Shown piece by piece: positions 7,020 to 15,550 of a stretch of 64,000 nucleotides of DNA (positions are counted from its first letter, which is position 1; every line of letters starts with the position of its first letter). The DNA is taken from contig NZ_FTLX01000001.1 of the NCBI RefSeq assembly GCF_900156125.1, positions 186,001 through 250,000 on the forward strand, given 5' to 3'. The translations under genes were made by a program, and so were the position numbers. The DNA is from Domibacillus enclensis (GTDB taxonomy: Bacteria > Bacillota > Bacilli > Bacillales > Domibacillaceae). The notes under the pieces are model-generated. The model was not told where the DNA came from, ran no database searches, and was given only the letters and a program-made list of their open reading frames with translations.

Positions 7020-7718
7020 ATGCGATATGCTTTTTATACGCTTCGCCGAGTCGCAGCAGCATTCGGTGCAGCGCTTCTTGCCTCAACGATGGTTGATGGC
7101 ATTTTCGTCTATGGTGCGTCAGTCGTGGCGTTTGCGGCTGTCTTTATGCTTTACACGAATGTCAGCAATCGCCGGATTCAGAAAAAACATGCCTTAAACC
7201 GAAAAGAATATTACTATATACTTGATCAGCTGAAGGAAGCGAAGATCAAGCTGTCCCGGCTGCAGAATCTTTTTTTAAAGGTGCGCAGCCTCCGCTCGCT
7301 CAAACAAATGATTGAGCTGAACAGTCTAGTGAAAAGAATTTATTCCATCGTCAAAAAAGAGCCGAAGCGTTTTTATGAAATCGAGCCTTTTTTCTATTCA
7401 CATCTGGATTCAGTCGTAGAGCTTGCAGAAAAATCTGCGATTCTTTCCCGCAATAAAGTGAAAGATCCCGCAACAAAACAATCACTTATTGAAACAAAGG
7501 AAACGCTCGGAGATCTGTCCAAAACATTGGAATCTGATCTGCGTCAAGTACTGGCCCGCGATATTGAACATTTAACGATTGAGCTTGATGTCGCACGTCA
7601 GCAAACAAACCGGACGCAAAAAAGAATCGAAGCTGAACCTGTACAGGAGGGAGAACAAAAAGATGAACAACGAATTACAACGACAACAGGCACCCGTTAC
7701 GGACGGAAAAACCGATGA
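7020..7718 (+). CDS. xpaC: XpaC-like 5-bromo-4-chloroindolyl phosphate hydrolysis family protein
   Basis: The 232-residue protein begins with two closely spaced hydrophobic segments (about residues 10-45). A long helical, charged region follows ([21 protein letters not shown], then [21 protein letters not shown]), characteristic of the XpaC family. The family name comes from an old phenotype; its biochemical function is not established. As in B. subtilis (xpaC-yaaN), it is followed by a TelA-family gene, whose start lies 56 bases inside this one. The start ATG 7020 follows GGAGTGGA. The C-terminal tail after about residue 210 is polar and low in complexity, and overlaps the next gene. Confidence 0.8.
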   Translation: MRYAFYTLRRVAAAFGAALLASTMVDGIFVYGASVVAFAAVFMLYTNVSNRRIQKKHALNRKEYYYILDQLKEAKIKLSRLQNLFLKVRSLRSLKQMIELNSLVKRIYSIVKKEPKRFYEIEPFFYSHLDSVVELAEKSAILSRNKVKDPATKQSLIETKETLGDLSKTLESDLRQVLARDIEHLTIELDVARQQTNRTQKRIEAEPVQEGEQKDEQRITTTTGTRYGRKNR

Positions 7719-8847
7719 TTTCCTATTAGATGATTTGCTGGCAGACCCTTTCGGTGAGCTGCCACAGACGCAAAGTGCAGCCACGCCCACTCAGCAAACA
7801 AAAAGACTGGTGGATGTTCTGTCACCGGAGCACAAGCAAAAAGCCGAACAGCTGGCCGCTCAAATTGATGCAGGCAACCAGCAGGCGGTGTTTTCATTCG
7901 GAACGGCCGCCCAAACGAAGCTGTCCGATTTCTCTCACCATATGCTCGATCACGTCCAGCGCAAAGACATTGGACCGATCGGCGATATTTTAAACGATTT
8001 AATGAAAAGCTTAAAGAATGTTGATCCGGATGAACTGCGTGATGAAAAGCGCAATGTCTTTTCACGTATGTTTGGCAAAGTGTCTGATTCTGTTCAGGAG
8101 GTCATGACCCGCTACCAAAAGGTCGGTGCTCAAATTGACCGCATCGGGGTGAAGCTTGAGCATTCCAAGCGCGGCCTTGTCGAGGACATCCGTATGCTGG
8201 AGCAATTATATGAAAAAAATAAAGAGTATTTTCAGGCGTTAAACATTTATATTGCCGCCGGGGAATTAAAGCTGGAGGAAATTGAAACGAAAACCATACC
8301 GGAGCTGCGCCAGAAAGCGGAGCGTACGGGGGATCAGATGGATTTTCAAGACGTGAACGATATGATTGCCTTTGCGGACCGACTGGAAAAAAGACTGCAT
8401 GACTTGAAATTAAGCCGGCAGATTACCATTCAAAGCGCTCCGCAAATTCGGCTGATTCAAAACACAAACCAGGCGCTCGCTGAAAAAATTCAGTCTTCGA
8501 TTTTAACCGCTGTACCGCTTTGGAAAAACCAGATTGCAATTGCCCTGACACTCGTTCGTCAGCAAAAAGCAGTCCAGGCTCAAAAAGAAGTATCGAAAAC
8601 GACCAACGACCTGCTGCTGAAAAACTCAGAAATGCTGAAGGTCAACTCTATTGAAACAGCGCGTGAAAACGAACGCGGTCTTGTGGATATTGAGACGCTG
8701 AAGAAAACGCAGGAAAACTTAATTACGACGCTTGAAGAAACGATTCGCATCCAGCAGGACGGCCGCACGAAACGGAAAGCGGCAGAAGATGAACTAATCG
8801 TCATGGAAGACGATTTAAAGCAGCGGCTGCTGCGCTTGAAGCAATAA
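7663..8847 (+). CDS. yaaN: Toxic anion resistance protein TelA/YaaN family
   Basis: A 394-residue, mostly alpha-helical TelA-family protein (tellurite/toxic anion resistance; molecular function unsettled). ATG 7663 is chosen over an in-frame upstream start at 7579, because AGGAGGGA lies 11 bases before it and the resulting MNNELQRQQ start gives the normal family length. Long heptad-rich segments (about residues 140-230 and 290-394) predict coiled coils, and the family-typical NLxx[12 protein letters not shown] region is at about 200-210. It overlaps xpaC by 56 bases, so the two are translationally coupled and likely act together. A terminator follows directly. Confidence 0.85.
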   Translation: MNNELQRQQAPVTDGKTDDFLLDDLLADPFGELPQTQSAATPTQQTKRLVDVLSPEHKQKAEQLAAQIDAGNQQAVFSFGTAAQTKLSDFSHHMLDHVQRKDIGPIGDILNDLMKSLKNVDPDELRDEKRNVFSRMFGKVSDSVQEVMTRYQKVGAQIDRIGVKLEHSKRGLVEDIRMLEQLYEKNKEYFQALNIYIAAGELKLEEIETKTIPELRQKAERTGDQMDFQDVNDMIAFADRLEKRLHDLKLSRQITIQSAPQIRLIQNTNQALAEKIQSSILTAVPLWKNQIAIALTLVRQQKAVQAQKEVSKTTNDLLLKNSEMLKVNSIETARENERGLVDIETLKKTQENLITTLEETIRIQQDGRTKRKAAEDELIVMEDDLKQRLLRLKQ

Positions 8848-8867
8848 TAAAACGCTCTACCCAAAAG

Positions 8868-8898
8868 AAGCCGAACCCATGTGGATTCGGCTTTTTTT
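8868..8898 (+). terminator. Terminator of xpaC-yaaN
   Basis: AGCCGAA (8869-8875) pairs with TTCGGCT (8886-8892), followed by TTTTTT. Confidence 0.8.
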
Positions 8899-8940
8899 AT
8901 GCAGATATTACATCGAAACACCTTGCTAGCGATTCCTTCT

Positions 8941-10221
8941 TTATTTCCCTGCCCACTTCCCGATTGCAGCTCCTGCTGCTGCCGGAACAATCCAGCCGAG
9001 CCCGCTATTGAAAAACGGCACCCAGCCGATCACAGCACCCACCCCATCGACCGGCAAACCAAACGCAACGGCACCGTCATACAAGCTGTACACCGCAGTG
9101 AACAGCATCGCACCGATGTACATCGTGCGTGAATCACCGATCAACGGATGCAGCAGTGACAAAATAATCAGAACAATGGCAAAAGGATAAAGCATCACTA
9201 GCACCGGAACGGAAAAGGTGATAATCGATGTAAGACCCAGATTGGCAATGACAAAGCTGATGACCGTAAACACCGCCACATACTGCTTGTACGAAACGCG
9301 CGGCCATTTTTCATGAAAGTATTGCGCGCAGGCGGATGTTAAGCCGATACAGGTCGTCAAGCAGGCCAGTGCCACAATCATGCCTAAAAGCAGCTTTCCG
9401 AATGTGCCGAACAGCAGTGACGAGGCGGTTGTCAGGATGGCTGCTCCATTATCGAACTGGTCCGCTCCCTGCATATGAACCCCGATCCAGCCGATAGAGC
9501 CGTAAACAAACGCCAGCCCTAAGGCCGCGATTAAACCGGTCATCGCTGTGTAGCGAACGATTTGTTTTTGATCGTGAACGCCTTTATTTCGCAGCGATGT
9601 CACGACGACGATCCCAAACGCCAGCGCCGCAATCGTATCCATCGTTAAATAACCTTCAATAAAGCCAGCTGTAAAAGCGGCTGTTTCGTATTTTTCAGCA
9701 GGTGCCTGTGCCGGTGAATCAAATTGATAAAAAGCGGCCAGACAAAGCGCTAAAATAGCAATTAATAAAATAGGTGTCAAAAATTGCCCGATTGTATCCA
9801 CGATTTTGGACGGATTTAAGCTGAGCAAAAAGACCCCCACGAAAAACACAACTGTAAACAGGAGCAGCATCCCGGAGGAGGAGCTTGTTAAAAATGGCTG
9901 GACACCCATTTCATACGCAACACTAGCCCCCCGCGGAATACCGAAGAACGGACCGATAGCCAGGTAAATGAGCACAGCAAAACCCAGGCCGAACATCGGG
10001 TGAACGCGGCTTCCAATAGAAGTGATGCCATCAGCGGAAATCGCAATGGAAAGGACCGCTAAAAAAGGCAGGCTCACTCCGGTGATAATAAAGCCGGCAA
10101 TGGCCGGTAAAAAAGATTCCCCTGCCTGCATGCCGAGAAATGGCGGGAAAATCAGGTTTCCCGCACCGAAAAATAACGCAAATAACATAAGCCCGATGAG
10201 AATAATATCGGTTTTTTTCAA
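8941..10221 (-). CDS. brnQ: Branched-chain amino acid:cation symporter BrnQ (LIVCS family)
   Basis: A 12-helix transporter of 426 residues that imports Leu/Ile/Val with Na+ or H+. The opening segment ALFFGAGNLIFPPFLG (about residues 15-30), GYLTMDTIAALAFG (about 190-203) and GLTSACAQYF are BrnQ signatures. The start is TTG 10221, with AAAGGACG upstream. It begins 15 bases after the yojO stop, so yojN-yojO-brnQ is probably one transcript; the link between the MoxR/vWA pair and branched-chain amino acid import is unexplained. Confidence 0.92.
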   Translation of the reverse strand: MKKTDIILIGLMLFALFFGAGNLIFPPFLGMQAGESFLPAIAGFIITGVSLPFLAVLSIAISADGITSIGSRVHPMFGLGFAVLIYLAIGPFFGIPRGASVAYEMGVQPFLTSSSSGMLLLFTVVFFVGVFLLSLNPSKIVDTIGQFLTPILLIAILALCLAAFYQFDSPAQAPAEKYETAAFTAGFIEGYLTMDTIAALAFGIVVVTSLRNKGVHDQKQIVRYTAMTGLIAALGLAFVYGSIGWIGVHMQGADQFDNGAAILTTASSLLFGTFGKLLLGMIVALACLTTCIGLTSACAQYFHEKWPRVSYKQYVAVFTVISFVIANLGLTSIITFSVPVLVMLYPFAIVLIILSLLHPLIGDSRTMYIGAMLFTAVYSLYDGAVAFGLPVDGVGAVIGWVPFFNSGLGWIVPAAAGAAIGKWAGK

Positions 10222-10236
10222 GATGAAACGTCCTTT

Positions 10237-12129
10237 CTAAATGCTGTCAAACAGTAATTTTTTTAACATGGGCGTCAGCACGTGCGGAAGGTCCCCCACG
10301 TCCGGCACCATGATCGCACCGTGTCCGTAAATGGTTTTCATCGTTTCCTGGCGCGCTTCGTTCAGTGCTTCATCACCAATAAAAAGATTGAATACCGTCA
10401 ACCCCTTTTTCCGCGCGAGAAGCACCGCTTCGTGGGTATCGAGCACGCCATTTTTTTCGTAATCTGCAGCAGAAGGCTCCCCATCAGAAAAGACGAGCAG
10501 GAATTTTCGCTGTTCACTGCGCCGCTCTAATGCTTCTACTGCCTTACGAATGGCAAAACCGTCGCGGTTGTCCTCTTCCGGACGCAGCTGCATAATAGAA
10601 TAGCCTGATCCGGATTGCGACGATGTGTCAAAAGGGACGACCGTTAAGAAGTGATTCGGCTTCACTTCCTTGGAGAGAGACGCTGTATCCTCCCAGAACC
10701 CTTTGATTTCATGCGCGACCCGTAAAGACGCAAGCGTTTCATGAAACAGCACGGCACTTTTTTTCACGTCGTCCATTTTATCATACATTGAAGCGGAACT
10801 ATCAATTAATAAATAAAAAGCCGCGTCAATTTCCGTGGAGGCTGCTTGTTTTTTATAAAAAAGGCGCGGGTTTTCATCCGTAAAGTAACGGGTCAGCTTG
10901 CGTCCGAGACGACCCGTCAGCAAATTGTCCTGCGGGCTGTTTCGTTTTTTTTCAATCGATTTCTCAATGATTCTTTTTAAGGTTTGAACAGCCGGCTCCG
11001 TTTCATTTTTGAAAAGACGATACGCTTCTTTTTCTTCCTCTGTCGCGTCACGGGCTTTTTCGTCAATCGCCACTGCACCGATGTTTTCTTTTCCATATCG
11101 CGTTTCATCCGCTGCCATTTCCGCATCGCGCCGTTCTGCCAACAGGCGGTTGTACTGCTCACGCGAGGTTTTTTTAGACTGGCCCTGTACGGACGCAAGA
11201 GCCGCATCCCCTTCTTCTCCTTCTCTCGCTGTGTTGCCCATCATCGGTGTTTTTGTGCCTTGATCTAAATCGAACTGCATAAACGTACCGCGCGTTTCCT
11301 CTGATTCACGGTGCCAGGTAGAGAATTGTTCATCAAATTGCTCATTCTCCCCTTCTTCCTGTTCATCATTATTAGCAAGCGGGTCCTGCCGTCTGCCCGG
11401 GTCTACCGCATTTTCTTCTTCCTGCACCCGGTAATCCGGCAGGTGGCTGTATGTGTTCACCATTTTACGCAAGTCCAGCTCTTCTAGCACGTCCGCAATG
11501 TCCCTGACGATTCTGACGACATCAGCTGTCGATCGGGCGTCAAATAAGGACCTTGCCGTCCGGTCTATAAAAGGGCGCGCGGAATCAACAGGCGGGTAAA
11601 TATCCGACCACTCGAAAGGGGCGTCCGCCTGCCATAAAACAAATAACGCATTAAAAACAGCATCAAGAAAAAACCCTTTTGATTTGTTTACATTCAGCTG
11701 CTCCTGATGAAAGCGGCGCAGCATTTTTTTTCGCTGCTTGAAGGCTTCTGCAGTGCCCGGCCGCAGCTCCGTACAAAGAGTCTCGAGCCGTATATCCTCA
11801 GCAGCAGCTAAAAGCTGTCGGCTAAACGAATCCTTGTACTTGCTTGTAAAGAACTGGACCGTTTCTTCATTTGTCCAGTTCGCTGTGCCGATCGCCCGTA
11901 AATAAATGTCTGTTTTCATGCCAGCCGTTTCTTCCATTTTCGTCCGATGATGCCAAAAGTGACTGACGTACAGCACAGCCGGGTCTTTTTGCCAATACGA
12001 AAGCGGGCCAAACTCGACCTTTACCTCCCCATTTTGCGCTAAAGCAGCCGCCAAATCAGACAGCTCCATCCAAAGAGCGGAATTGACGGTTTCATCATTA
12101 AACTGAATAAACCGTTCCACGTTACGCAA
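10237..12129 (-). CDS. yojO: vWA-domain protein YojO (CobT/NorD-like partner of a MoxR ATPase)
   Basis: A 630-residue cytosolic protein with a C-terminal von Willebrand A domain (about residues 425-630). Its MIDAS motif reads LLIDSSASMY (D-x-S-x-S), with SDGEPSA later. The middle (about 230-330) is acidic and low in complexity, as in cobaltochelatase-CobT-like proteins. It overlaps the upstream AAA+ gene by eight bases; MoxR-family ATPases with vWA partners act as chaperones for metal insertion or complex assembly. The start is TTG 12129, with a possible GTG three codons later. The order yojN-yojO next to odhA-odhB is conserved in B. subtilis. The client protein is not known. Confidence 0.85.
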   Translation of the reverse strand: MRNVERFIQFNDETVNSALWMELSDLAAALAQNGEVKVEFGPLSYWQKDPAVLYVSHFWHHRTKMEETAGMKTDIYLRAIGTANWTNEETVQFFTSKYKDSFSRQLLAAAEDIRLETLCTELRPGTAEAFKQRKKMLRRFHQEQLNVNKSKGFFLDAVFNALFVLWQADAPFEWSDIYPPVDSARPFIDRTARSLFDARSTADVVRIVRDIADVLEELDLRKMVNTYSHLPDYRVQEEENAVDPGRRQDPLANNDEQEEGENEQFDEQFSTWHRESEETRGTFMQFDLDQGTKTPMMGNTAREGEEGDAALASVQGQSKKTSREQYNRLLAERRDAEMAADETRYGKENIGAVAIDEKARDATEEEKEAYRLFKNETEPAVQTLKRIIEKSIEKKRNSPQDNLLTGRLGRKLTRYFTDENPRLFYKKQAASTEIDAAFYLLIDSSASMYDKMDDVKKSAVLFHETLASLRVAHEIKGFWEDTASLSKEVKPNHFLTVVPFDTSSQSGSGYSIMQLRPEEDNRDGFAIRKAVEALERRSEQRKFLLVFSDGEPSAADYEKNGVLDTHEAVLLARKKGLTVFNLFIGDEALNEARQETMKTIYGHGAIMVPDVGDLPHVLTPMLKKLLFDSI

Positions 12130-12991
12130 ACCACGTTTCTGCTATATTGCGTACCGCTGCTTTTTCCCGTTCGTCATCAAGCTTCCCCGCGATCGCACTT
12201 TCGATGGCCCGAACAGGCGGAATGTACAGCGCAAGGTCGCAGGCATCAAGCAATGCCCGAATGGAGGAAGCTTCTTCCGGGAGCCGGCCGCTTTCCACCA
12301 GTGATGTCAAATCGCCTGAAAGAGAAACAAACTGCCTTAAAAGTGAATCATTTTGCAGGATGGACTGCTGCTTCAGTACATCAAATAAAACGCCGCCTGA
12401 AATATAAGGAATATCAAACACAATAAACCGGTTTTTAAGCGCTTCGTTCATCGGAGCTGTCCCAGCATATCCTTCATTAACGGCGGCCATTACTGTGAAG
12501 GATGGCTTGGCGGTGACGACCTCTCCCGTAAACGGATTGGTAATTTGACGCCGGTAGTCCAGGACTCCGTTTAAAATCGGCAGCGTTTCCGGCTTCGCCA
12601 TGTTGATTTCATCAATGTATAAAAGATGGCCGTTTTTCATGGCCTGAATGACGGGTCCTTCCACAAACTCAATTTGTGTTTGTTCATCCTTTTCCACAAT
12701 CGTTTTAAAGCCGAGCATCGCTTCTGCATCGAGATCAACGGAGCAGTTGATGCTGTGAACCGGCTGGCCGAACTGAGCCGCAAGCGATTCGGCTAATTTT
12801 GTTTTGCCGGAGCCCGTAGGCCCTTTCAGCAATATGTTTTTTCCAAGTGCGACCGCAACCGCGGCATCGTTTACCAAATCGTCGTTTTGGGCGATATACG
12901 CTTGAAATGCTTCGGGCGCTGCGTACTGAAATTGCTGCTTGCGCTGTTCAATAATCGCGTGGATTGGTTGTGGTAATGTTGAGATGTTCAA
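12122..12991 (-). CDS. yojN: MoxR-type AAA+ ATPase YojN
   Basis: A 289-residue AAA+ ATPase with Walker A GPTGSGKTK (about residues 55-63), Walker B LLYIDEIN (about 120-127) and the sensor/arginine-finger region PMNEALKNRF (about 177-186). MoxR-type ATPases remodel or load cofactors into protein complexes together with a vWA partner, here the overlapping yojO. The start is TTG 12991, placed by AAGGAAG upstream. A terminator separates it from rok, so its promoter probably lies at 13000-13055. Confidence 0.85.
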   Translation of the reverse strand: MNISTLPQPIHAIIEQRKQQFQYAAPEAFQAYIAQNDDLVNDAAVAVALGKNILLKGPTGSGKTKLAESLAAQFGQPVHSINCSVDLDAEAMLGFKTIVEKDEQTQIEFVEGPVIQAMKNGHLLYIDEINMAKPETLPILNGVLDYRRQITNPFTGEVVTAKPSFTVMAAVNEGYAGTAPMNEALKNRFIVFDIPYISGGVLFDVLKQQSILQNDSLLRQFVSLSGDLTSLVESGRLPEEASSIRALLDACDLALYIPPVRAIESAIAGKLDDEREKAAVRNIAETWFA

Positions 12992-13055
12992 AAAACTCTT
13001 CCTTTCTACTCGCGTTTTGCCTGTTTAATATCATACACCTGAATCCACTTATAAC

Positions 13056-13083
13056 GCAAAAAAGCAGGCTGAATCGCCTGCTC
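13056..13083 (-). terminator. Terminator of rok
   Basis: On the minus strand AGCAGGC and GCCTGCT form a 7-base stem (13063-13069 with 13076-13082), followed by TTTTTTGCG. It begins directly after the rok stop. Confidence 0.75.
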
Positions 13084-13084
13084 T

Positions 13085-13501
13085 TCACATGTCGTATTCG
13101 TAAATATAAAGACCGCGTCCGAGCTTGCGGACGTGCGCATTTTCTCGTTCCAGGCTGTTCATAAAAGTCGTCATGTTGGCAATTTTTTTCCCAGACTGCT
13201 CTTCAATAAACCGCTTTAGCTCTACTCCTCGAATCGGTGTGTTTTGCTCTTTTAAAATACGAATTGTTGTATCGCGCAGCTCCGTCAGGCCTTCACTTCG
13301 GCGGCCCCGGCGAACCTTGGGAGGTGCTGCTCCGACCGTCGTAATTGCAGCTACTTCCATATGATTCTGTTCTTCGTTGTCTATTTGCTGGAGCCGCTCG
13401 AAAATGGCGTCCCGTTCTTTTTTAAATTCCTGCATGACTCGAATTTCAGAATCTGCCAGCTGATCCAGCCGAATTTTCAATGCCATTCGTTCATCAAACA
13501 T
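13085..13501 (-). CDS. rok: Rok-like nucleoid-associated repressor
   Basis: 138 residues that, compared from memory, match B. subtilis Rok at both ends. The N-terminal oligomerisation helix reads MFDERMALKIRLDQL with further heptads to about residue 40. The C-terminal winged-helix DNA-binding domain contains TIRILKEQNTPIRGVELKRF and NMTTFMNSLE (about 85-120). Rok silences AT-rich foreign DNA and represses comK. The linker (about 45-75) carries the basic RRGRR patch but is much shorter than the roughly 100-residue linker of B. subtilis Rok (191 residues in all). ATG 13501 is chosen because AGGGGGCG lies 8 bases before it; an in-frame start seven codons upstream lacks such a site. Confidence 0.8.
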   Translation of the reverse strand: MFDERMALKIRLDQLADSEIRVMQEFKKERDAIFERLQQIDNEEQNHMEVAAITTVGAAPPKVRRGRRSEGLTELRDTTIRILKEQNTPIRGVELKRFIEEQSGKKIANMTTFMNSLERENAHVRKLGRGLYIYEYDM

Positions 13502-13535
13502 CTCTTTCGCCCCCTGTACCAAGCCTTCTTATTGT

Positions 13536-13739
13536 TTACTGCTCTTGAAAATAGTCTTTGTAAAAACCTGATACACGGCCTTTGTTATCAACGACAAAAT
13601 AAAACTCTTCTGTTTCATTTTTCACGTCGTACGTTTGTCCTTTTGTCAGGACGTTTTCAACCATGTATTTTTCCGCGTTTGTATGCACGCATGTCACTTG
13701 TTTGACGGTATCTGTTTCGTTCCATTTTAAATGAATCAT
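13536..13739 (-). CDS. Small conserved Bacillaceae protein of unknown function
   Basis: A 67-residue soluble protein, MIHLKWNETDTVKQVTCVHT..., ending in GRVSGFYKDYFQEQ. The alternating hydrophobic pattern (YDVKNETEEFYFVVDNKGRVSGFY) predicts a small beta sheet, and the overall look is of a short SH3-like or DUF6501-type protein, though that name is from memory. It is 3 bases downstream of the NAD(P)HX repair gene (AGGAGAT before the start) and about 35 bases upstream of rok, so it probably belongs to the same transcript as nnr. No function is proposed. Confidence 0.65.
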   Translation of the reverse strand: MIHLKWNETDTVKQVTCVHTNAEKYMVENVLTKGQTYDVKNETEEFYFVVDNKGRVSGFYKDYFQEQ

Positions 13740-13742
13740 CTT

Positions 13743-15188
13743 TTAATCTCCTCTTTCTTTTTGTTCACTGATCGCAGCCGGGATCCAGTCATGTAGATTA
13801 AAGGGACGCAACGCTTGTGCCGGACGGTTTCTTTTCCATATATCAGCACACAAGCCGTGTAAATAAACGGCATCTTTAACCGCCTCCTCTAAAGACGAAT
13901 GACGCATAAGCAGAGCAAGAAGAATACCTGTTAATGTATCACCGCTGCCGCCTTTTGACAAGCCTTCGTTGCCTGTTGTATTGACGACCCCGCTTCCATC
14001 TGAAAAAGCGATCACCGTGTACTCGCCTTTTAAGACGACCGTGACCCCCTGCTCCACAGCATATTGAGAAGCTTCCTGGATTCGATTAAGCTGAATGTCC
14101 TTTGTCTGCTTCCCGGTCATTCTGGCGAATTCGCCGGGATGGGGTGTCACAATGACAGAGCATTTTGCTGCCTTGTAGCTTCTCGGTGCCAGAGCTCCGG
14201 CATCCAAAATAACAGGCTTTTCCTGCTGCAGCAGCTGCTGAACAATATCTTCCATCGCGTCATCAGCCGGACGCCCGCAACCAGCGGCTATAGCCGAAAA
14301 GGAATGAGCGTCCTCTACACCTGTATGAAAATCATACATCGCTTCCGGCACATGAGAAGCAATAACAGAGACCGCTTCTTCTGCTGTTTGAACCGTCAGC
14401 TTTCCGGCACCGCTTGAAACGCAGCCGAGCGCTGCAAGGGCGGCACTGCCGGGCATCGACTTCGTTCCAGCAATCAAAAGTCCGTGGCCAAATGTGCCTT
14501 TATGGGCATTGCTTCCTTTAAATTGAACAGAAGGAGACGTGGCCGAAACCGTCGAAATAGTCCACCGGGCTGTCTGAGGAAGCCCGATCTCAATGAGGGA
14601 TGGCTCCCCATAACAGCTTGCAGCGGGATACAAAAAACGCGACGGCTTATATCCGTGTACTATGTATGTTTTATGTGCGTGAATAACGGATGAATCGCAG
14701 TTGCCTGTATCCGTGGAAGCACCGGTTGGCACATCAATCGACACTCGCTCGGCTTTTTGGCTGTTGAGCCAGACGCAGAGGTTCTTCATCTCAGTAGATA
14801 AAGGCAGTGATGTCCCGGCACCTAAAAGAGCATCGATCATGACCGTTGCCGTCAGATTAAAGGGTTCCGTTTCGTATGAATAGCCCAAAGCTTCATAGTA
14901 ATCCAAATGACGCCTGGCTGGCTCTGTTTTCGGCAAGCCCGCTGGGAAGCAAAGCGTGCATGAAGCTCCTGCCGTTTTTAAATATCTCGCCAGGACAATC
15001 CCGTCACCGCCGTTGTTGCCTTTGCCTGCTAAAATAAGAAAGCATTGCTTGCTTGTTTCAAAATCATCGGTGAGCTGCCGGAAAAGGCCAGAGCCTGCTG
15101 CTTCCATTAATGTAAAGCTATCCATGCCAAGCGACTCCGCTTGACGGTCGATTTTTTTGATCTCTTCTCCTTTATAAATATACAACAT
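13743..15188 (-). CDS. nnr: Bifunctional NAD(P)HX epimerase / ADP-dependent NAD(P)HX dehydratase
   Basis: This enzyme repairs hydrated NADH/NADPH. The N-terminal YjeF_N epimerase domain (about residues 1-210) has the AGKGNNGGDGIVLARYL nucleotide-binding motif and a Rossmann-like core. The C-terminal ribokinase-like dehydratase domain (about 215-481) has VVTPHPGEFARM and the catalytic GNEGLSKGGSGDTLTG segment. 481 residues is normal for the fused form. A small unknown gene follows after 3 bases. In the 5' region are a minus-strand TATAAT (15251-15256) and a perfect 7-6-7 palindrome between it and the start codon, which may be an operator. Confidence 0.92.
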   Translation of the reverse strand: MLYIYKGEEIKKIDRQAESLGMDSFTLMEAAGSGLFRQLTDDFETSKQCFLILAGKGNNGGDGIVLARYLKTAGASCTLCFPAGLPKTEPARRHLDYYEALGYSYETEPFNLTATVMIDALLGAGTSLPLSTEMKNLCVWLNSQKAERVSIDVPTGASTDTGNCDSSVIHAHKTYIVHGYKPSRFLYPAASCYGEPSLIEIGLPQTARWTISTVSATSPSVQFKGSNAHKGTFGHGLLIAGTKSMPGSAALAALGCVSSGAGKLTVQTAEEAVSVIASHVPEAMYDFHTGVEDAHSFSAIAAGCGRPADDAMEDIVQQLLQQEKPVILDAGALAPRSYKAAKCSVIVTPHPGEFARMTGKQTKDIQLNRIQEASQYAVEQGVTVVLKGEYTVIAFSDGSGVVNTTGNEGLSKGGSGDTLTGILLALLMRHSSLEEAVKDAVYLHGLCADIWKRNRPAQALRPFNLHDWIPAAISEQKERGD

Positions 15189-15198
15189 AATGCCCCCT

Positions 15199-15218
15199 TT
15201 TACATGATTTTATGTAAA
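15199..15218 (-). promoter_or_regulatory. Palindrome in the nnr 5' UTR, possible operator
   Basis: TTTACAT-GATTTT-ATGTAAA: perfect 7-base arms around 6 bases, between a minus-strand -10 (TATAAT, 15251-15256) and the nnr start at 15188. No T run suits it as a terminator, and no regulator was recognised from the sequence. Confidence 0.4.
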
Positions 15219-15284
15219 TATTTTTAAAAACGACAATAGATTTTGGGAATATTATAGCATTTTTATCGGTTTTTCTATTATCAT

Positions 15285-15312
15285 TTGCCTTTTACCAGAT
15301 TGCTAGTATAAT
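15285..15312 (+). promoter_or_regulatory. Sigma-A promoter of sda
   Basis: TTGCCT (15285-15290), 16 bases, TATAAT (15307-15312). The leader to the sda start is about 53 bases. No clear DnaA box was found, although B. subtilis sda is DnaA-controlled. Confidence 0.6.
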
Positions 15313-15371
15313 TAGCAGAAAATAAAGAGAATTTCTCTTTATTTGAACACCAAATCAAAGGAGGTCATAAA

Positions 15372-15509
15372 GTGAAAATTATGAGTGACGAGATGCTGGT
15401 GGCGGCTTATCGAGATGCTTTGAAAAGTGATCAAAATAAGTCCGAAATTGAAACATTAAAAACAGAGGTTCAAAAACGAGGTCTTTCCCCGAAAGTTGAA
15501 AAAGAGTAA
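15372..15509 (+). CDS. sda: Sda-like sporulation histidine kinase inhibitor
   Basis: A 45-residue reading frame with GTG start 15372 and a strong site AAGGAGG at 15358-15364. The translation (KIMSDEMLVAAYRDALKSD... to KRGLSPKVEKE) follows the helical-hairpin pattern of Sda: an S-D-E-x-L-x-x-x-Y-x-x-A first helix, then a second helix ending in a K-R-x-L motif. In B. subtilis, Sda binds the dimerisation domain of KinA/KinB and delays sporulation when DNA replication is disturbed. It has its own promoter and a strong terminator. The tail after the second helix differs from B. subtilis. Identity rests on pattern and size, recalled from memory. Confidence 0.8.
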   Translation: MKIMSDEMLVAAYRDALKSDQNKSEIETLKTEVQKRGLSPKVEKE

Positions 15510-15550
15510 AACGCAACCCCCTGCAGCTTTCTGCAGGGGGTTGTTTTGTT
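15510..15550. terminator. Strong bidirectional terminator between sda and odhB
   Basis: A 13-base perfect stem CAACCCCCTGCAG (15514-15526) with its complement at 15531-15543 around a CTTT loop, followed by TTTTGTT. On the minus strand it serves odhB. Confidence 0.9.
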
